The notes beneath the pieces were generated by a model that saw only the letters and a list, made by a program, of their open reading frames with translations, did not search any database and was not told the DNA's origin. A stretch of DNA of 7,444 bases from Bacteroidales bacterium Bact_20 (GTDB lineage Bacteria; Bacteroidota; Bacteroidia; Bacteroidales; DTU049): assembly GCA_001603615.1 (NCBI GenBank), contig LUZL01000259.1, forward strand, positions 1 through 7,444. The letters run 5' to 3'. The position numbers and the translations under genes are program-made. This document shows positions 1 through 6,813 of this stretch, piece after piece; position 1 is the stretch's first letter, and every line of letters begins with the position of its first letter.

Positions 1-225
1 GGAGACAAGAATATTCATATTCAAAGATATAAAGGTCTAGGAGAGATGAATGCAGAGCAATTGTGGGAAACCACAATGAATCCAGAAACACGATTCCTCA
101 ATAGAGTTACTATAGAAAACGCAGCTGAGGCTGATAGAATATTTTCTATGCTAATGGGCGAAGATGTTCCACCACGAAGACAATTCATAGAAGAGAATGC
201 TAATTTAGCTCAAATAGATGCATAA
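1..225 (+). CDS. gyrB: DNA gyrase subunit B, C-terminal end (partial)
   Basis: This is the 3' end of gyrB: 74 codons open from the window edge in frame 1 and ending at TAA 223-225. GyrB is the ATPase subunit of the A2B2 gyrase, which introduces negative supercoils into DNA in the cytoplasm. The fragment starts near the end of the Toprim region. It carries the family motif RYKGLGEMN (residues 9-17 of the fragment), followed by [13 protein letters not shown] and the closing segment [17 protein letters not shown] then FIEENA, both typical of the GyrB tail. ParE shares the RYKGLGEMN motif, but the [11 protein letters not shown] ending and the short terminal ANLAQIDA favour GyrB. The start, the GHKL ATPase domain and most of Toprim lie to the left of the window. 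It converges with the transposase gene, 79 bases away. Confidence 0.93.
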   Translation, partial: GDKNIHIQRYKGLGEMNAEQLWETTMNPETRFLNRVTIENAAEADRIFSMLMGEDVPPRRQFIEENANLAQIDA

Positions 226-304
226 AGTGAAGTAAGGGATAGTTTTAAAAACGATTCTTAAAAAGATGAATAAATAACTAATTTATTGTTATACTTAAAA
301 ATTG

Positions 305-1297
305 TTATTTATATCTTTGTTTCACTAGTCCTCTATACTTGTCCCACGCCCACCTATCATGCGATGACAAGTTTAGTAATCTGCCAATGTCTGGTTCTAC
401 CAAATCTTTCAAGTACTTATTAGTTATCACGAACCACATCAAATAGCTTTGCAAATACTTAGTAGCTACTCCATGAAATCTACACAACCACACCTTGAAA
501 TCTTTTATCTTTTCCTCCACTATCTTTACACTGTAAATGCCACGTTTCACTTGTCTCTTGTTTACTATCACCTTCTTACTTTTTAAACTCTTAACGCCTT
601 TTTTAAACTCTTTCTTAGGCTTTACACATACTAGATTCTTCTCTGATATTCTATTTTTTAGCTCATCTTTTAGTTGCTCATTTTTTACTTTCTTTTCACC
701 AACCTGTTTAAAAAGCAAATTACCTTCTCTGTCTGCAACTACTAATACAGCAACTTTGAAGTGTTTCTTCTTACGAGCTCTCTCATATTCTTCTAGACTT
801 TTGAATTTCCTACCTTTTTCTGAGTAATTCATTAGCAACTCATCAGCTTCCACTATACCTGAGAATCCTATTCCACCTTCAAAAAATCTCAATGCTGCTA
901 ATATTTTATGTCGCCATTGGAAGCTAGTTTTCAGACATATACCAACCTCACTTGCACAAGCTCGCAGACTTTTACCATCTAGCATGCATCTCATATAGTC
1001 TAGCATCAATGGATATTTTCTCATTCGGTAGACAAAGGTACGAGCAGTTTCTCGGAATTGATAACCACAAGTCTTACATTTGTACACTTGCCTACCATTT
1101 TGTTTACCAGCTTTGATGACGTCTTCACTTTTACAGTTAGGACAGATGGCTGCAGTAGATTGTATTTTTACTTTTTGGTAGTCTACAGCATTAGCATTAC
1201 TATCAACTAGATATTGATAAAGCTGATCTAGGAAGTCTCGCTTGTGATCCTTGGGCAGAGCTAAGTATTCATCGGTATTTTGGAATAAATCTTTCAT
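305..1297 (-). CDS. IS1595 family (ISXO2-like) transposase, second catalytic Asp not found
   Basis: A 330-residue protein of the usual length for IS1595 transposases, which cut and rejoin element ends with a DDE-type RNase H fold. An N-terminal zinc ribbon has Cys52-x2-Cys55 and Cys74-x2-Cys77. A helix-turn-helix region follows (about 108-131: GKSLRACASEVGICLKTS then QWRHKIL). The ISXO2-like catalytic domain begins at VEADE (Asp152) and ends with the strongly conserved RFHGVATKYLQSYL (273-286). The third catalytic residue is probably Glu261, with Lys268 seven residues later, as in the DDE-K pattern. Where the second Asp (TDxxxxY) is expected, the sequence reads VCVKPKKEF (223-231), with Lys226 at the Asp position. 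The middle (about 175-252) is very rich in Lys. The ATG at 1297-1295 has no ribosome binding site, as is normal in Bacteroidota. Sampled lines are about 37-38% GC, similar to gyrB and higher than the LysM gene. The family is clear; activity is doubtful. Confidence 0.87.
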   Translation of the reverse strand: MKDLFQNTDEYLALPKDHKRDFLDQLYQYLVDSNANAVDYQKVKIQSTAAICPNCKSEDVIKAGKQNGRQVYKCKTCGYQFRETARTFVYRMRKYPLMLDYMRCMLDGKSLRACASEVGICLKTSFQWRHKILAALRFFEGGIGFSGIVEADELLMNYSEKGRKFKSLEEYERARKKKHFKVAVLVVADREGNLLFKQVGEKKVKNEQLKDELKNRISEKNLVCVKPKKEFKKGVKSLKSKKVIVNKRQVKRGIYSVKIVEEKIKDFKVWLCRFHGVATKYLQSYLMWFVITNKYLKDLVEPDIGRLLNLSSHDRWAWDKYRGLVKQRYK

Positions 1298-1313
1298 AAT
1301 TAAAATTTTGGAA

Positions 1314-1321
1314 CAAAAATA
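1314..1321 (-). promoter_or_regulatory. Possible Bacteroidota -7 box for the transposase gene
   Basis: On the minus strand this reads TATTTTTG, matching the Bacteroidota -7 consensus TAnnTTTG, and lies 16 bases before the ATG. No TTTG-like -33 element is visible at the expected distance upstream, and the region is almost pure A/T, so a chance match is quite possible. The resulting leader would be very short. Confidence 0.25.
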
Positions 1322-1354
1322 ATAAATTTATTTTAATAATAAAATATTTAAAAT

Positions 1355-1372
1355 ATAACATTAAAATGTTAT
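1355..1372. repeat. Short AT-rich palindrome between the LysM and transposase genes
   Basis: An 8-base perfect inverted repeat with a 2-base centre: ATAACATT-AA-AATGTTAT. It lies in the 130-base gap 1298-1427, downstream of the LysM gene and upstream of the transposase. With one G/C pair and almost no loop it would be a weak hairpin and is not followed by a clear T-run, so it is not a convincing terminator. It could be a protein-binding site near the transposase promoter, or chance in AT-rich DNA. Confidence 0.3.
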
Positions 1373-1379
1373 TTATTAT

Positions 1380-1401
1380 TTCCTTACACTACCTTCCTTA
1401 C
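1380..1401. repeat. Two direct copies of TTCCTTAC spaced 14 bases apart
   Basis: TTCCTTAC occurs at 1380-1387 and again at 1394-1401, with ACTACC between them. A related CTTCCTA lies at 1424-1430. The pyrimidine-rich run contrasts with the A/T-only sequence beside it and lies just after the LysM stop codon. It overlaps the best candidate right end of the possible insertion element. The function is unknown; the repeat itself is seen directly. Confidence 0.35.
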
Positions 1402-1427
1402 CTTTTATTAAATTCGCTTACATCTTC

Positions 1428-3188
1428 CTACTCCCCTATCTCTACCTTATAATCCTTTAGCCTTCCTATTTTAGCAGCACTATTTACTTTTGCATTTCCT
1501 ATGTTTTTAAAAGTACAATCACAAATTTTACCTTTATATTCAAAATTTGTAATACAATTCTTGTAATTAGAGCCATAATCTCTTATCAATTCATTCAAAA
1601 AATTCATAGTTTCATATGCGTAGAAAGCATATATAGATGGAAATGTATTATATGTTTTTATAAATTCATTTATAAATGAAATGATTTCTGTGTTATTTTT
1701 ATCAAGGTAACAGTTATTAAACATTATGTATGGAGATATTTTATTTAAAAAATAAAAATCTAAATTGTCAAAATAAAGCCATGATGAAGGACAAAAAAAA
1801 CTTAAATATTCTAAATCATTAATCGTTGTCCCTAAATGTCTAACTATATTCCCAGCTGTTGGCTCATTAATCGTTAATGCTACTATTACGGTTGGGGTTG
1901 TTAGTTTACTTGGTAGTGAAGAAATAGTCGTAGAAAAATTTACATTATCAAATCCATATTTATTTAATAAAATATTTTTTAAATATCTTGCATTGTATTT
2001 TTCGGTAGAATCAGAAGTATGATAAATATATATTGGAGTATCTTTTTTCATATTATTAGATAAATATTCAGCTATAGTTTCTAATTGTTCAGTAATATTT
2101 GATAGGAATTGAACTTCTGGTAATAAGGTATCCACATTTAATTTTTGAATGTAATGTATCCAAAGATGTTTCTCTGAAATTAATGGTAAAGTAAGATATA
2201 AAAATTCTTCATCCAATGGACCCAATACTATGTCTACATCTTGCCAATTAACTTTTGATACATCTTTATCAAATTCTTTTTTATTTTTATTTTGTGGTAT
2301 AGGTATTATTTTAAATGAGGTAACGTAATCATTCTCCATATTTTCTAGTAATAACAATGCTTCATAAAATTGTATATAGTTATATCCATCTAAATAATTG
2401 ACAGCAATATTAGATTTAGATGATAACATGTCTGGTCTAAGCTCATCTAAAGCAGGTATAAATGCAGCAATTGTAATCTCTGAAGGAATTCTTCCCTTTT
2501 TACATTTATTATCAGATGATAAGGTTTCTTTATGTTGTTTAATAATTAATTGTTGTCCAGATTTTACAAAATATGATGGTAGATTATTCCATTTAACGAT
2601 ACTATCTGTTGATGTATTAAACTGTTTAGCAATAAAATATAAAGTTTCTCCTTCTTTAACCTCATACGTTATAGTTATTGTAGATTTATCTATTTCTACC
2701 TTTTGTTTGTTTATAATAGATAAGTCATCAGCTTTTCTTTCTTTAATTCCCACTATGATAGAATCATTAATTCTCAAAATACCAGAAGCAAGGATTTCTC
2801 TATTCCAATAGCGTAAATCTTCTATATCTACATTATATTGTTTACTAATGCTATATAATGTTTCTTTAGGTTTCACAACATGATATATGGTATCATATAA
2901 AATTTTGCTTTTATTAATATCTGATTTAGGAAATGGTATTTTTAACTTTTCACCTATTTTTATTTTATCTTTTGCCCACTCATTATATTTATAAATATCT
3001 TCTACATCTACTTTATAAGTTTTAGCAATAGAATATATCGTTTGTCCTTTCTCTATAGTATGTAAATAAAATTTAGTTCCATTTTCTTCTATTATTTCAT
3101 TGCTAATAGAAATTTGCTGGGCATTTAAAACTACAATATTTAATAAAAATACAATTAAAAGACAAATATTTTGGACTATTCTTTTCAT
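1428..3188 (-). CDS. Secreted protein with three LysM repeats and a type I periplasmic-binding-protein fold
   Basis: A 586-residue exported protein. Residues 1-23 are a signal peptide (basic MKR start, hydrophobic core, VLNAQQ cleavage region); no lipobox Cys is present, so it is probably soluble in the periplasm. Three LysM domains follow at about 42-86, 102-147 and 174-217, each with the pattern V/I-x-KGxT-xYxIAKxYxVxxxDIxxWN. LysM binds the glycan of peptidoglycan. From about 236 to 580 lies a domain like the Leu/Ile/Val-binding (PBP1) fold: a first strand ITIAAFIPALD, VLGPL at 321-325 matching the usual VIGP turn, and YAFYAYETMNFL at 520-531. Such LysM/PBP1-fold proteins are known in Bacteroidota, generally without an assigned function. 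It is a single-gene unit: a strong terminator lies upstream of it, and no clear terminator follows, so read-through into the transposase is possible. The gene is more AT-rich (sampled lines 23-25% GC) than its neighbours. The ATG at 3188 directly precedes the signal peptide. The domain calls are good; the role is inferred. Confidence 0.85.
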   Translation of the reverse strand: MKRIVQNICLLIVFLLNIVVLNAQQISISNEIIEENGTKFYLHTIEKGQTIYSIAKTYKVDVEDIYKYNEWAKDKIKIGEKLKIPFPKSDINKSKILYDTIYHVVKPKETLYSISKQYNVDIEDLRYWNREILASGILRINDSIIVGIKERKADDLSIINKQKVEIDKSTITITYEVKEGETLYFIAKQFNTSTDSIVKWNNLPSYFVKSGQQLIIKQHKETLSSDNKCKKGRIPSEITIAAFIPALDELRPDMLSSKSNIAVNYLDGYNYIQFYEALLLLENMENDYVTSFKIIPIPQNKNKKEFDKDVSKVNWQDVDIVLGPLDEEFLYLTLPLISEKHLWIHYIQKLNVDTLLPEVQFLSNITEQLETIAEYLSNNMKKDTPIYIYHTSDSTEKYNARYLKNILLNKYGFDNVNFSTTISSLPSKLTTPTVIVALTINEPTAGNIVRHLGTTINDLEYLSFFCPSSWLYFDNLDFYFLNKISPYIMFNNCYLDKNNTEIISFINEFIKTYNTFPSIYAFYAYETMNFLNELIRDYGSNYKNCITNFEYKGKICDCTFKNIGNAKVNSAAKIGRLKDYKVEIGE

Positions 3189-3216
3189 AATTATTAATAT
3201 ATAAATTAAATTTTTA

Positions 3217-3224
3217 CAAATTTA
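3217..3224 (-). promoter_or_regulatory. Possible Bacteroidota -7 box for the LysM gene
   Basis: On the minus strand this reads TAAATTTG, a full match to TAnnTTTG, 28 bases before the LysM ATG. It lies just past the terminator of the efflux operon, where a new promoter is needed. A -33 TTTG is not seen at the usual spacing, so the call rests on the -7 match and the position. Confidence 0.4.
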
Positions 3225-3250
3225 ATGAATTTATGCTAAATAATGTAAGA

Positions 3251-3288
3251 TAAAAAAAGAGAAGGGTTCAATGTTTTTGAACCCTTCT
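3251..3288 (-). terminator. Strong intrinsic terminator of the efflux operon
   Basis: A perfect 11-base stem, GAAGGGTTCAA (3261-3271) pairing with TTGAACCCTTC (3277-3287), closes on a 5-base loop; one more A-T pair (3260/3288) extends it. On the minus strand the hairpin is followed by TCTTTTTTTA (from A-run 3252-3258), the classic T-tract. It lies 28 bases past the stop codon of the PII-like gene and so ends the MFP-RND-PII transcript and insulates the LysM gene. On the plus strand the tail is TTTAAAAATTT, much weaker. Confidence 0.92.
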
Positions 3289-3315
3289 TTAAAAATTTAA
3301 ATTTTATAAAATAAA

Positions 3316-3618
3316 CTAAGAAAAATCGTCAGAACTCATTAATATATCCCAAGCGAAAGCTTTAATACCCACTTCTTCATTTATTTTATCAAGTTTATTT
3401 ATAGCAGACATTATATTATCTAATTGATTATCAGGAACTACAGTTAATATTGCTGAGTTTAGTTCTGGCCATGTATGAGTACCAAATCTAGGATTCCCAA
3501 TTTGACCTTTCCCTTTAACTGTATCTAACATAGTGTAAGCATTAATTCCTAAACGCTCTAATAGATATTTTATTTGTTCAGCCACAGACTGATTATAAAT
3601 TAAAAGTACTGCTTTCAT
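3316..3618 (-). CDS. PII-like signalling protein linked to an RND efflux pump
   Basis: A 100-residue cytoplasmic protein with the beta-alpha-beta layout of the PII/CutA-like ferredoxin fold. Strand 1 is MKAVLLIYN, helix 1 about 11-23, and strand 2 runs into VKGKGQ at 34-39, matching VKGFGRQ of PII. LNSAILTVVPDNQLDNIM (53-70) matches the third strand and second helix (KIEIVVPDD in PII), and AFAWDIL (87-93) is the last strand. The T-loop (about 39-52, QIGNPRFGTHTWPE) is some seven residues shorter than in GlnB/GlnK, contains no Tyr for uridylylation, and holds His48-Thr-Trp-Pro. The ATP-binding signature TGxxGDGKIF is replaced by NEEVGIKAF, and the C-terminal Arg pair is absent. PII-like proteins beside RND pumps are a described group (PII-NG, linked to metal efflux). 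The start codon overlaps the pump stop codon (ATGA, 3618-3615), which suggests coupled translation. A pump sensor or regulator is inferred; the ligand is unknown. Confidence 0.75.
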   Translation of the reverse strand: MKAVLLIYNQSVAEQIKYLLERLGINAYTMLDTVKGKGQIGNPRFGTHTWPELNSAILTVVPDNQLDNIMSAINKLDKINEEVGIKAFAWDILMSSDDFS

Positions 3619-6600
3619 GATTTATCATTTTTGTTATTAAATACTATTTTATTTATGTACCCAAATTGTTTTCTCACACGCATTAATTCTTTTCTTCTGC
3701 TACCAGAGCGAATGAACGTATAGTATGCAGTGGGTACAACTATCAGAGAAAGTAAAGTAGAGAAAAGCAATCCACCTATAACTGCTATGCCAATAGGTGC
3801 CCAGAGTTCACTACCATCACCTCTACTTAGAGCCATAGGTAGCATACCAAGAAGAGTCGTGGAAGCAGTCATAAGGATAGGTCTTAGACGAGATCTACCA
3901 GCTTGTACTACTGCATCATGTAATCGCAAGCCTCTATCACGTAATAAATTAGTAAAGTCTACAAGAATAATACTATTCTTAACAGCTATACCTATGAGCA
4001 TAACTCCTCCCAGCATAGCATTCACACTCAATGTATTCCCAGTAATTAATAAAGCTAAAATTACACCAGACAGTGCAAAAGGAATAGATAAAATAATTAG
4101 TAAGGGCATAGTAAGGGATTCGAATTGTGCAGCCATTGTTATATAAACAAGTAATATAGAAACAAGTAATAATAATATAAGATCTCTGAATGATTCCATT
4201 TGATCTTCGTACCTACCACCTATTTTTAAGGTTGTCCCTTCTGGCAAATCTATATTGCGTGTGATTTGCTGAATACTAGTACCTAGCTCTCCTAGTGAAA
4301 TATTCTCAGGTTTTGCAGACACATTAATAACTCTTTGTTTATTTTCATGTTCTATTTCTGGGGGTGTTGATTCTTCTACTATCATTGCAATTTCTGACAA
4401 ACTAACCTTTGCCCCTGTAGGAGTAGAAATCATTAGATTTTTAAATAATTCAATGTCATTTCTTGCTCTATCATTTAACCTAACTATAATATCGTATTCA
4501 CTACCCTCTTCACGGTATTTAGAAGCTGTATAGCCTGTAATATAATTCCTTAGAGTAGTACTTACAATAGCTGAATTTAGTCCCAGTTTAGCCATTTTTT
4601 CTCTATCAAAATAGATTTTGAAAGTAGGTTGATCATTTTTCCTATTTATTATTACATCTCTAGCTCCTGGAATTTTGCTAATTTCATCACTTAAAATATT
4701 AGCTACTTTCATACTACTGTCTAGATTTTGTCCGTAAATTTGTACTTCTACATTGCTACTCATAGCAGCAGCACCACCCGCATTTATATCATATTTTATA
4801 ACTTCAGGCATAGTATCTAAAACGTTACGAAAGTCTTCTGCAATTTCAAAAACTGATCTATCGCGATCCTTTCTGTCTTTTAGTCTTAGTGTCATAACGA
4901 CTTCATTACTTCCTTGTGAACTAGTTAAGCTAGACATAGAAGCATTTTCAGCATTTCCTGCAGAAAAGGACATTATATATTTTTCTGGATATCTCTCGTT
5001 AACGATTTTTTCAAGTTTAGAAATAAATTGTTGAGTTTTTTCGAGTTTCAATCCTGTTTGTAAATAAATATTACCATTAATAGTTCCCTGATCTGGTTGT
5101 GGTAAAAATTCAGTACCCAGCATAGGGATTAAAGACATAGTACCTAGAAATATTAGAAAAGTTATTATCAATGTATATGTTTTATATTTTAAGACAAAAA
5201 TTAGAAATTTTTGATAAGTATTATCTAACCATTCTAAAGCCTTTCCCATAGTAGATGACCATAGTTTATATCCAGCATCATTTTTCTTTTTTTCATCTTC
5301 TGTCCCGTAAATATTTCTTCCTTTTAAAATATGAGCACTCATCATAGGAGTAATAGAAATAGCTCCTAACGTAGAAACTACCATAGTTATAGAAACTATC
5401 CAACCTAAACTTCTAAAAATGGTACCAGTCAGTCCAGAGAGCATTGTCAAAGGTAAAAATACCACTAAAATTACAACTGTGGTAGCAATTACTGCGGTCC
5501 ATACTTCATTAGTACCTGCTATTGATGCATCCCTTGGTGTACTACCCCTCTCTATATGTTTAGTGATATTTTCTAAAACTACTATAGCATCGTCAACGAC
5601 CATTCCGATAGCTATGGTCATAGCTGATAAAGAAATAACATTTAATGTGTCATTCGCTAAAAATAAATATATAAAACCAGATATTAATGCTATCGGTATA
5701 GTAACGATTATCACTATAGATGATCTTAATCTCCCAAAAAACAGCATTACGATCAAGGAAACAAATATAAAAGCATAAAAAATAGTACTTGCCAAATTAT
5801 TAACAGAATTAATAATATTCTCTGATGAATCATATATTGGATACATTTTAACATCAGAAGGCATTGTAGCTATTAAATTATCTAATTCTTTTTTTACTTT
5901 ATTAGATACTTGAACAGTATTAGCATTAGACTGCTTCATTATCATCAATCTAGCACCTTTTTTCCCATTAACGCTTTCATAAACAGATTCATCTTTTAAA
6001 CTATCTCTAATATTAGCTATATCAGAAAATTTAACAGACCTTCCGTTTTGAAAACCAATAACTATATCTTTAATTTGATCGCTAGAAGTGAATTCGCCCT
6101 CTGCAGTTACATTGTACTCCATATCAGAAGTTTTAATAGTACCTACAGGGAGATTAATATTTTCTGCTTGAAGGATTCTAGACAATTGATCTAATGTGAT
6201 ACCATATGCATCTAATTTTTTGGGATCTATTTCAGCATAGACAACTCTTTGGGGAGCACCACCTATCATTACAGAAGCTACTCCGTCTATGCGATTTAAA
6301 TTATTTACAACATTATCTTCTAGTAATTTTCTTAGTCCAGGATAGTTTTGCTCTGCTTCTACACCATAGATCATAATAGGCATCTGAGAAGTAGAGAATT
6401 TAAAAACAGATGGTCTATCTACCTCGTCTGGCAATACGTTCATTGCCATATCTATAAAATTTCTAACATCATTAGCAGCTTCATTTAAGTCTGTTCCATA
6501 TTGTAACATAACTGTGATGATAGATATATTATCTCTAGATTGAGACGTTATTCTATCTAAATCATTTATGCCACTAAGCCTATCTTCTAATGGTTTAGTT

Positions 6601-6788
6601 ATTTTCTCTTCTACACTTTCAGCATTAGCTCCTGGATATACTGTTACTACACTGATAGCTGGTAAATCTATCTCAGGAAAGAAATCTATAGCTAAATTAA
6701 TTATAGAATATATACCAAAGACAATGATAGCTAAAAACACCATTGTGGTAGTTACAGGCTTTGATACCGCAGTTTCGTATATTTTCAT
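3615..6788 (-). CDS. RND efflux pump permease, HAE-1 (AcrB-like) family
   Basis: A 1057-residue inner-membrane proton-driven exporter, normal length for AcrB relatives, which work as trimers with a periplasmic adaptor and an outer-membrane channel. The expected repeat layout is present: TM1 about 12-34, a large periplasmic loop, TM2-TM6 about 334-485, TM7 about 536-556, a second periplasmic loop, TM8-TM12 about 867-1024. Proton-relay residues are intact: Asp399-Asp400 in TM4 (GMVVDDAIVVLEN), Lys937 in TM10 (GIAVKNSIILVDF) and Thr974 in TM11 (RLRPILMT). The DD pair points to HAE-1 drug or lipophile exporters rather than CzcA/CusA metal pumps, which read VDGAVV here. The substrate cannot be told. 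A basic tail of about 33 residues follows TM12. The ATG at 6788 starts MKIYETAVSKPV, a usual RND beginning, 25 bases after the adaptor stop codon. Co-transcribed with the adaptor and the PII-like gene. Confidence 0.95.
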   Translation of the reverse strand: MKIYETAVSKPVTTTMVFLAIIVFGIYSIINLAIDFFPEIDLPAISVVTVYPGANAESVEEKITKPLEDRLSGINDLDRITSQSRDNISIITVMLQYGTDLNEAANDVRNFIDMAMNVLPDEVDRPSVFKFSTSQMPIMIYGVEAEQNYPGLRKLLEDNVVNNLNRIDGVASVMIGGAPQRVVYAEIDPKKLDAYGITLDQLSRILQAENINLPVGTIKTSDMEYNVTAEGEFTSSDQIKDIVIGFQNGRSVKFSDIANIRDSLKDESVYESVNGKKGARLMIMKQSNANTVQVSNKVKKELDNLIATMPSDVKMYPIYDSSENIINSVNNLASTIFYAFIFVSLIVMLFFGRLRSSIVIIVTIPIALISGFIYLFLANDTLNVISLSAMTIAIGMVVDDAIVVLENITKHIERGSTPRDASIAGTNEVWTAVIATTVVILVVFLPLTMLSGLTGTIFRSLGWIVSITMVVSTLGAISITPMMSAHILKGRNIYGTEDEKKKNDAGYKLWSSTMGKALEWLDNTYQKFLIFVLKYKTYTLIITFLIFLGTMSLIPMLGTEFLPQPDQGTINGNIYLQTGLKLEKTQQFISKLEKIVNERYPEKYIMSFSAGNAENASMSSLTSSQGSNEVVMTLRLKDRKDRDRSVFEIAEDFRNVLDTMPEVIKYDINAGGAAAMSSNVEVQIYGQNLDSSMKVANILSDEISKIPGARDVIINRKNDQPTFKIYFDREKMAKLGLNSAIVSTTLRNYITGYTASKYREEGSEYDIIVRLNDRARNDIELFKNLMISTPTGAKVSLSEIAMIVEESTPPEIEHENKQRVINVSAKPENISLGELGTSIQQITRNIDLPEGTTLKIGGRYEDQMESFRDLILLLLVSILLVYITMAAQFESLTMPLLIILSIPFALSGVILALLITGNTLSVNAMLGGVMLIGIAVKNSIILVDFTNLLRDRGLRLHDAVVQAGRSRLRPILMTASTTLLGMLPMALSRGDGSELWAPIGIAVIGGLLFSTLLSLIVVPTAYYTFIRSGSRRKELMRVRKQFGYINKIVFNNKNDKS

Positions 6789-6813
6789 ATTCGATATTTT
6801 TTTTTAAAAAAAA

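Larger units (their letters stand above)
226..1390 (-). mobile_element. Possible IS1595-family insertion element, ends uncertain
   Basis: A single transposase gene sits between the gyrB end and the LysM gene, so an insertion sequence is likely. Its ends are not clear. The best candidate inverted ends are AGTGAAGTAAGGGATA at 226-241 and, read on the minus strand from 1390, AGTGTAAGGAAATA. They agree only if a 3-base gap is allowed. No 8-base target duplication, usual for this family, flanks these positions (ATGCATAA on the left, ACCTTCCT on the right). The coordinates are therefore a guess; the element may be old and degenerate, or the gene may no longer be mobile. Confidence 0.25.

Noticed and set aside
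269..287. Inverted repeat AATAAAT/ATTTATT between gyrB and the transposase as a bidirectional terminator
   Set aside because: The stem has only A-T pairs and no T-tract follows. It is too weak to call in DNA this AT-rich. Nothing else is seen in the gap 226-304 apart from the candidate element end.
537..827. Plus-strand open frame of 96 codons inside the transposase gene
   Set aside because: It is antisense to a clear transposase gene. Its Phe/Ser/Leu-rich translation is what a Lys/Glu-rich gene gives when read backwards, and no domain is recognisable.
303..1376. TGTTATTTAT at 303-312 and 1367-1376 as a target-site duplication of the insertion element
   Set aside because: The left copy overlaps the transposase stop codon (305-307), so it lies within the gene rather than outside the element. 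It is A/T-rich and probably coincidental.
2398..2811. Plus-strand open frame of 137 codons inside the LysM gene
   Set aside because: It is antisense to the third LysM repeat and the start of the binding-protein domain, with no recognisable domain or start signal.
5580..5605. Pump as a CzcA/CusA heavy-metal exporter
   Set aside because: TM4 reads VVDDAIVVLEN with the double Asp of the HAE-1 family, not the VDGAVV pattern of metal pumps, although metal pumps are the described partners of PII-NG proteins.
3730..6807. Several plus-strand open frames (3730-4146, 4753-5034, 5419-5778, 6568-6807) opposite the RND pump
   Set aside because: All are antisense to a well-supported 1057-residue pump, and none shows a recognisable domain.
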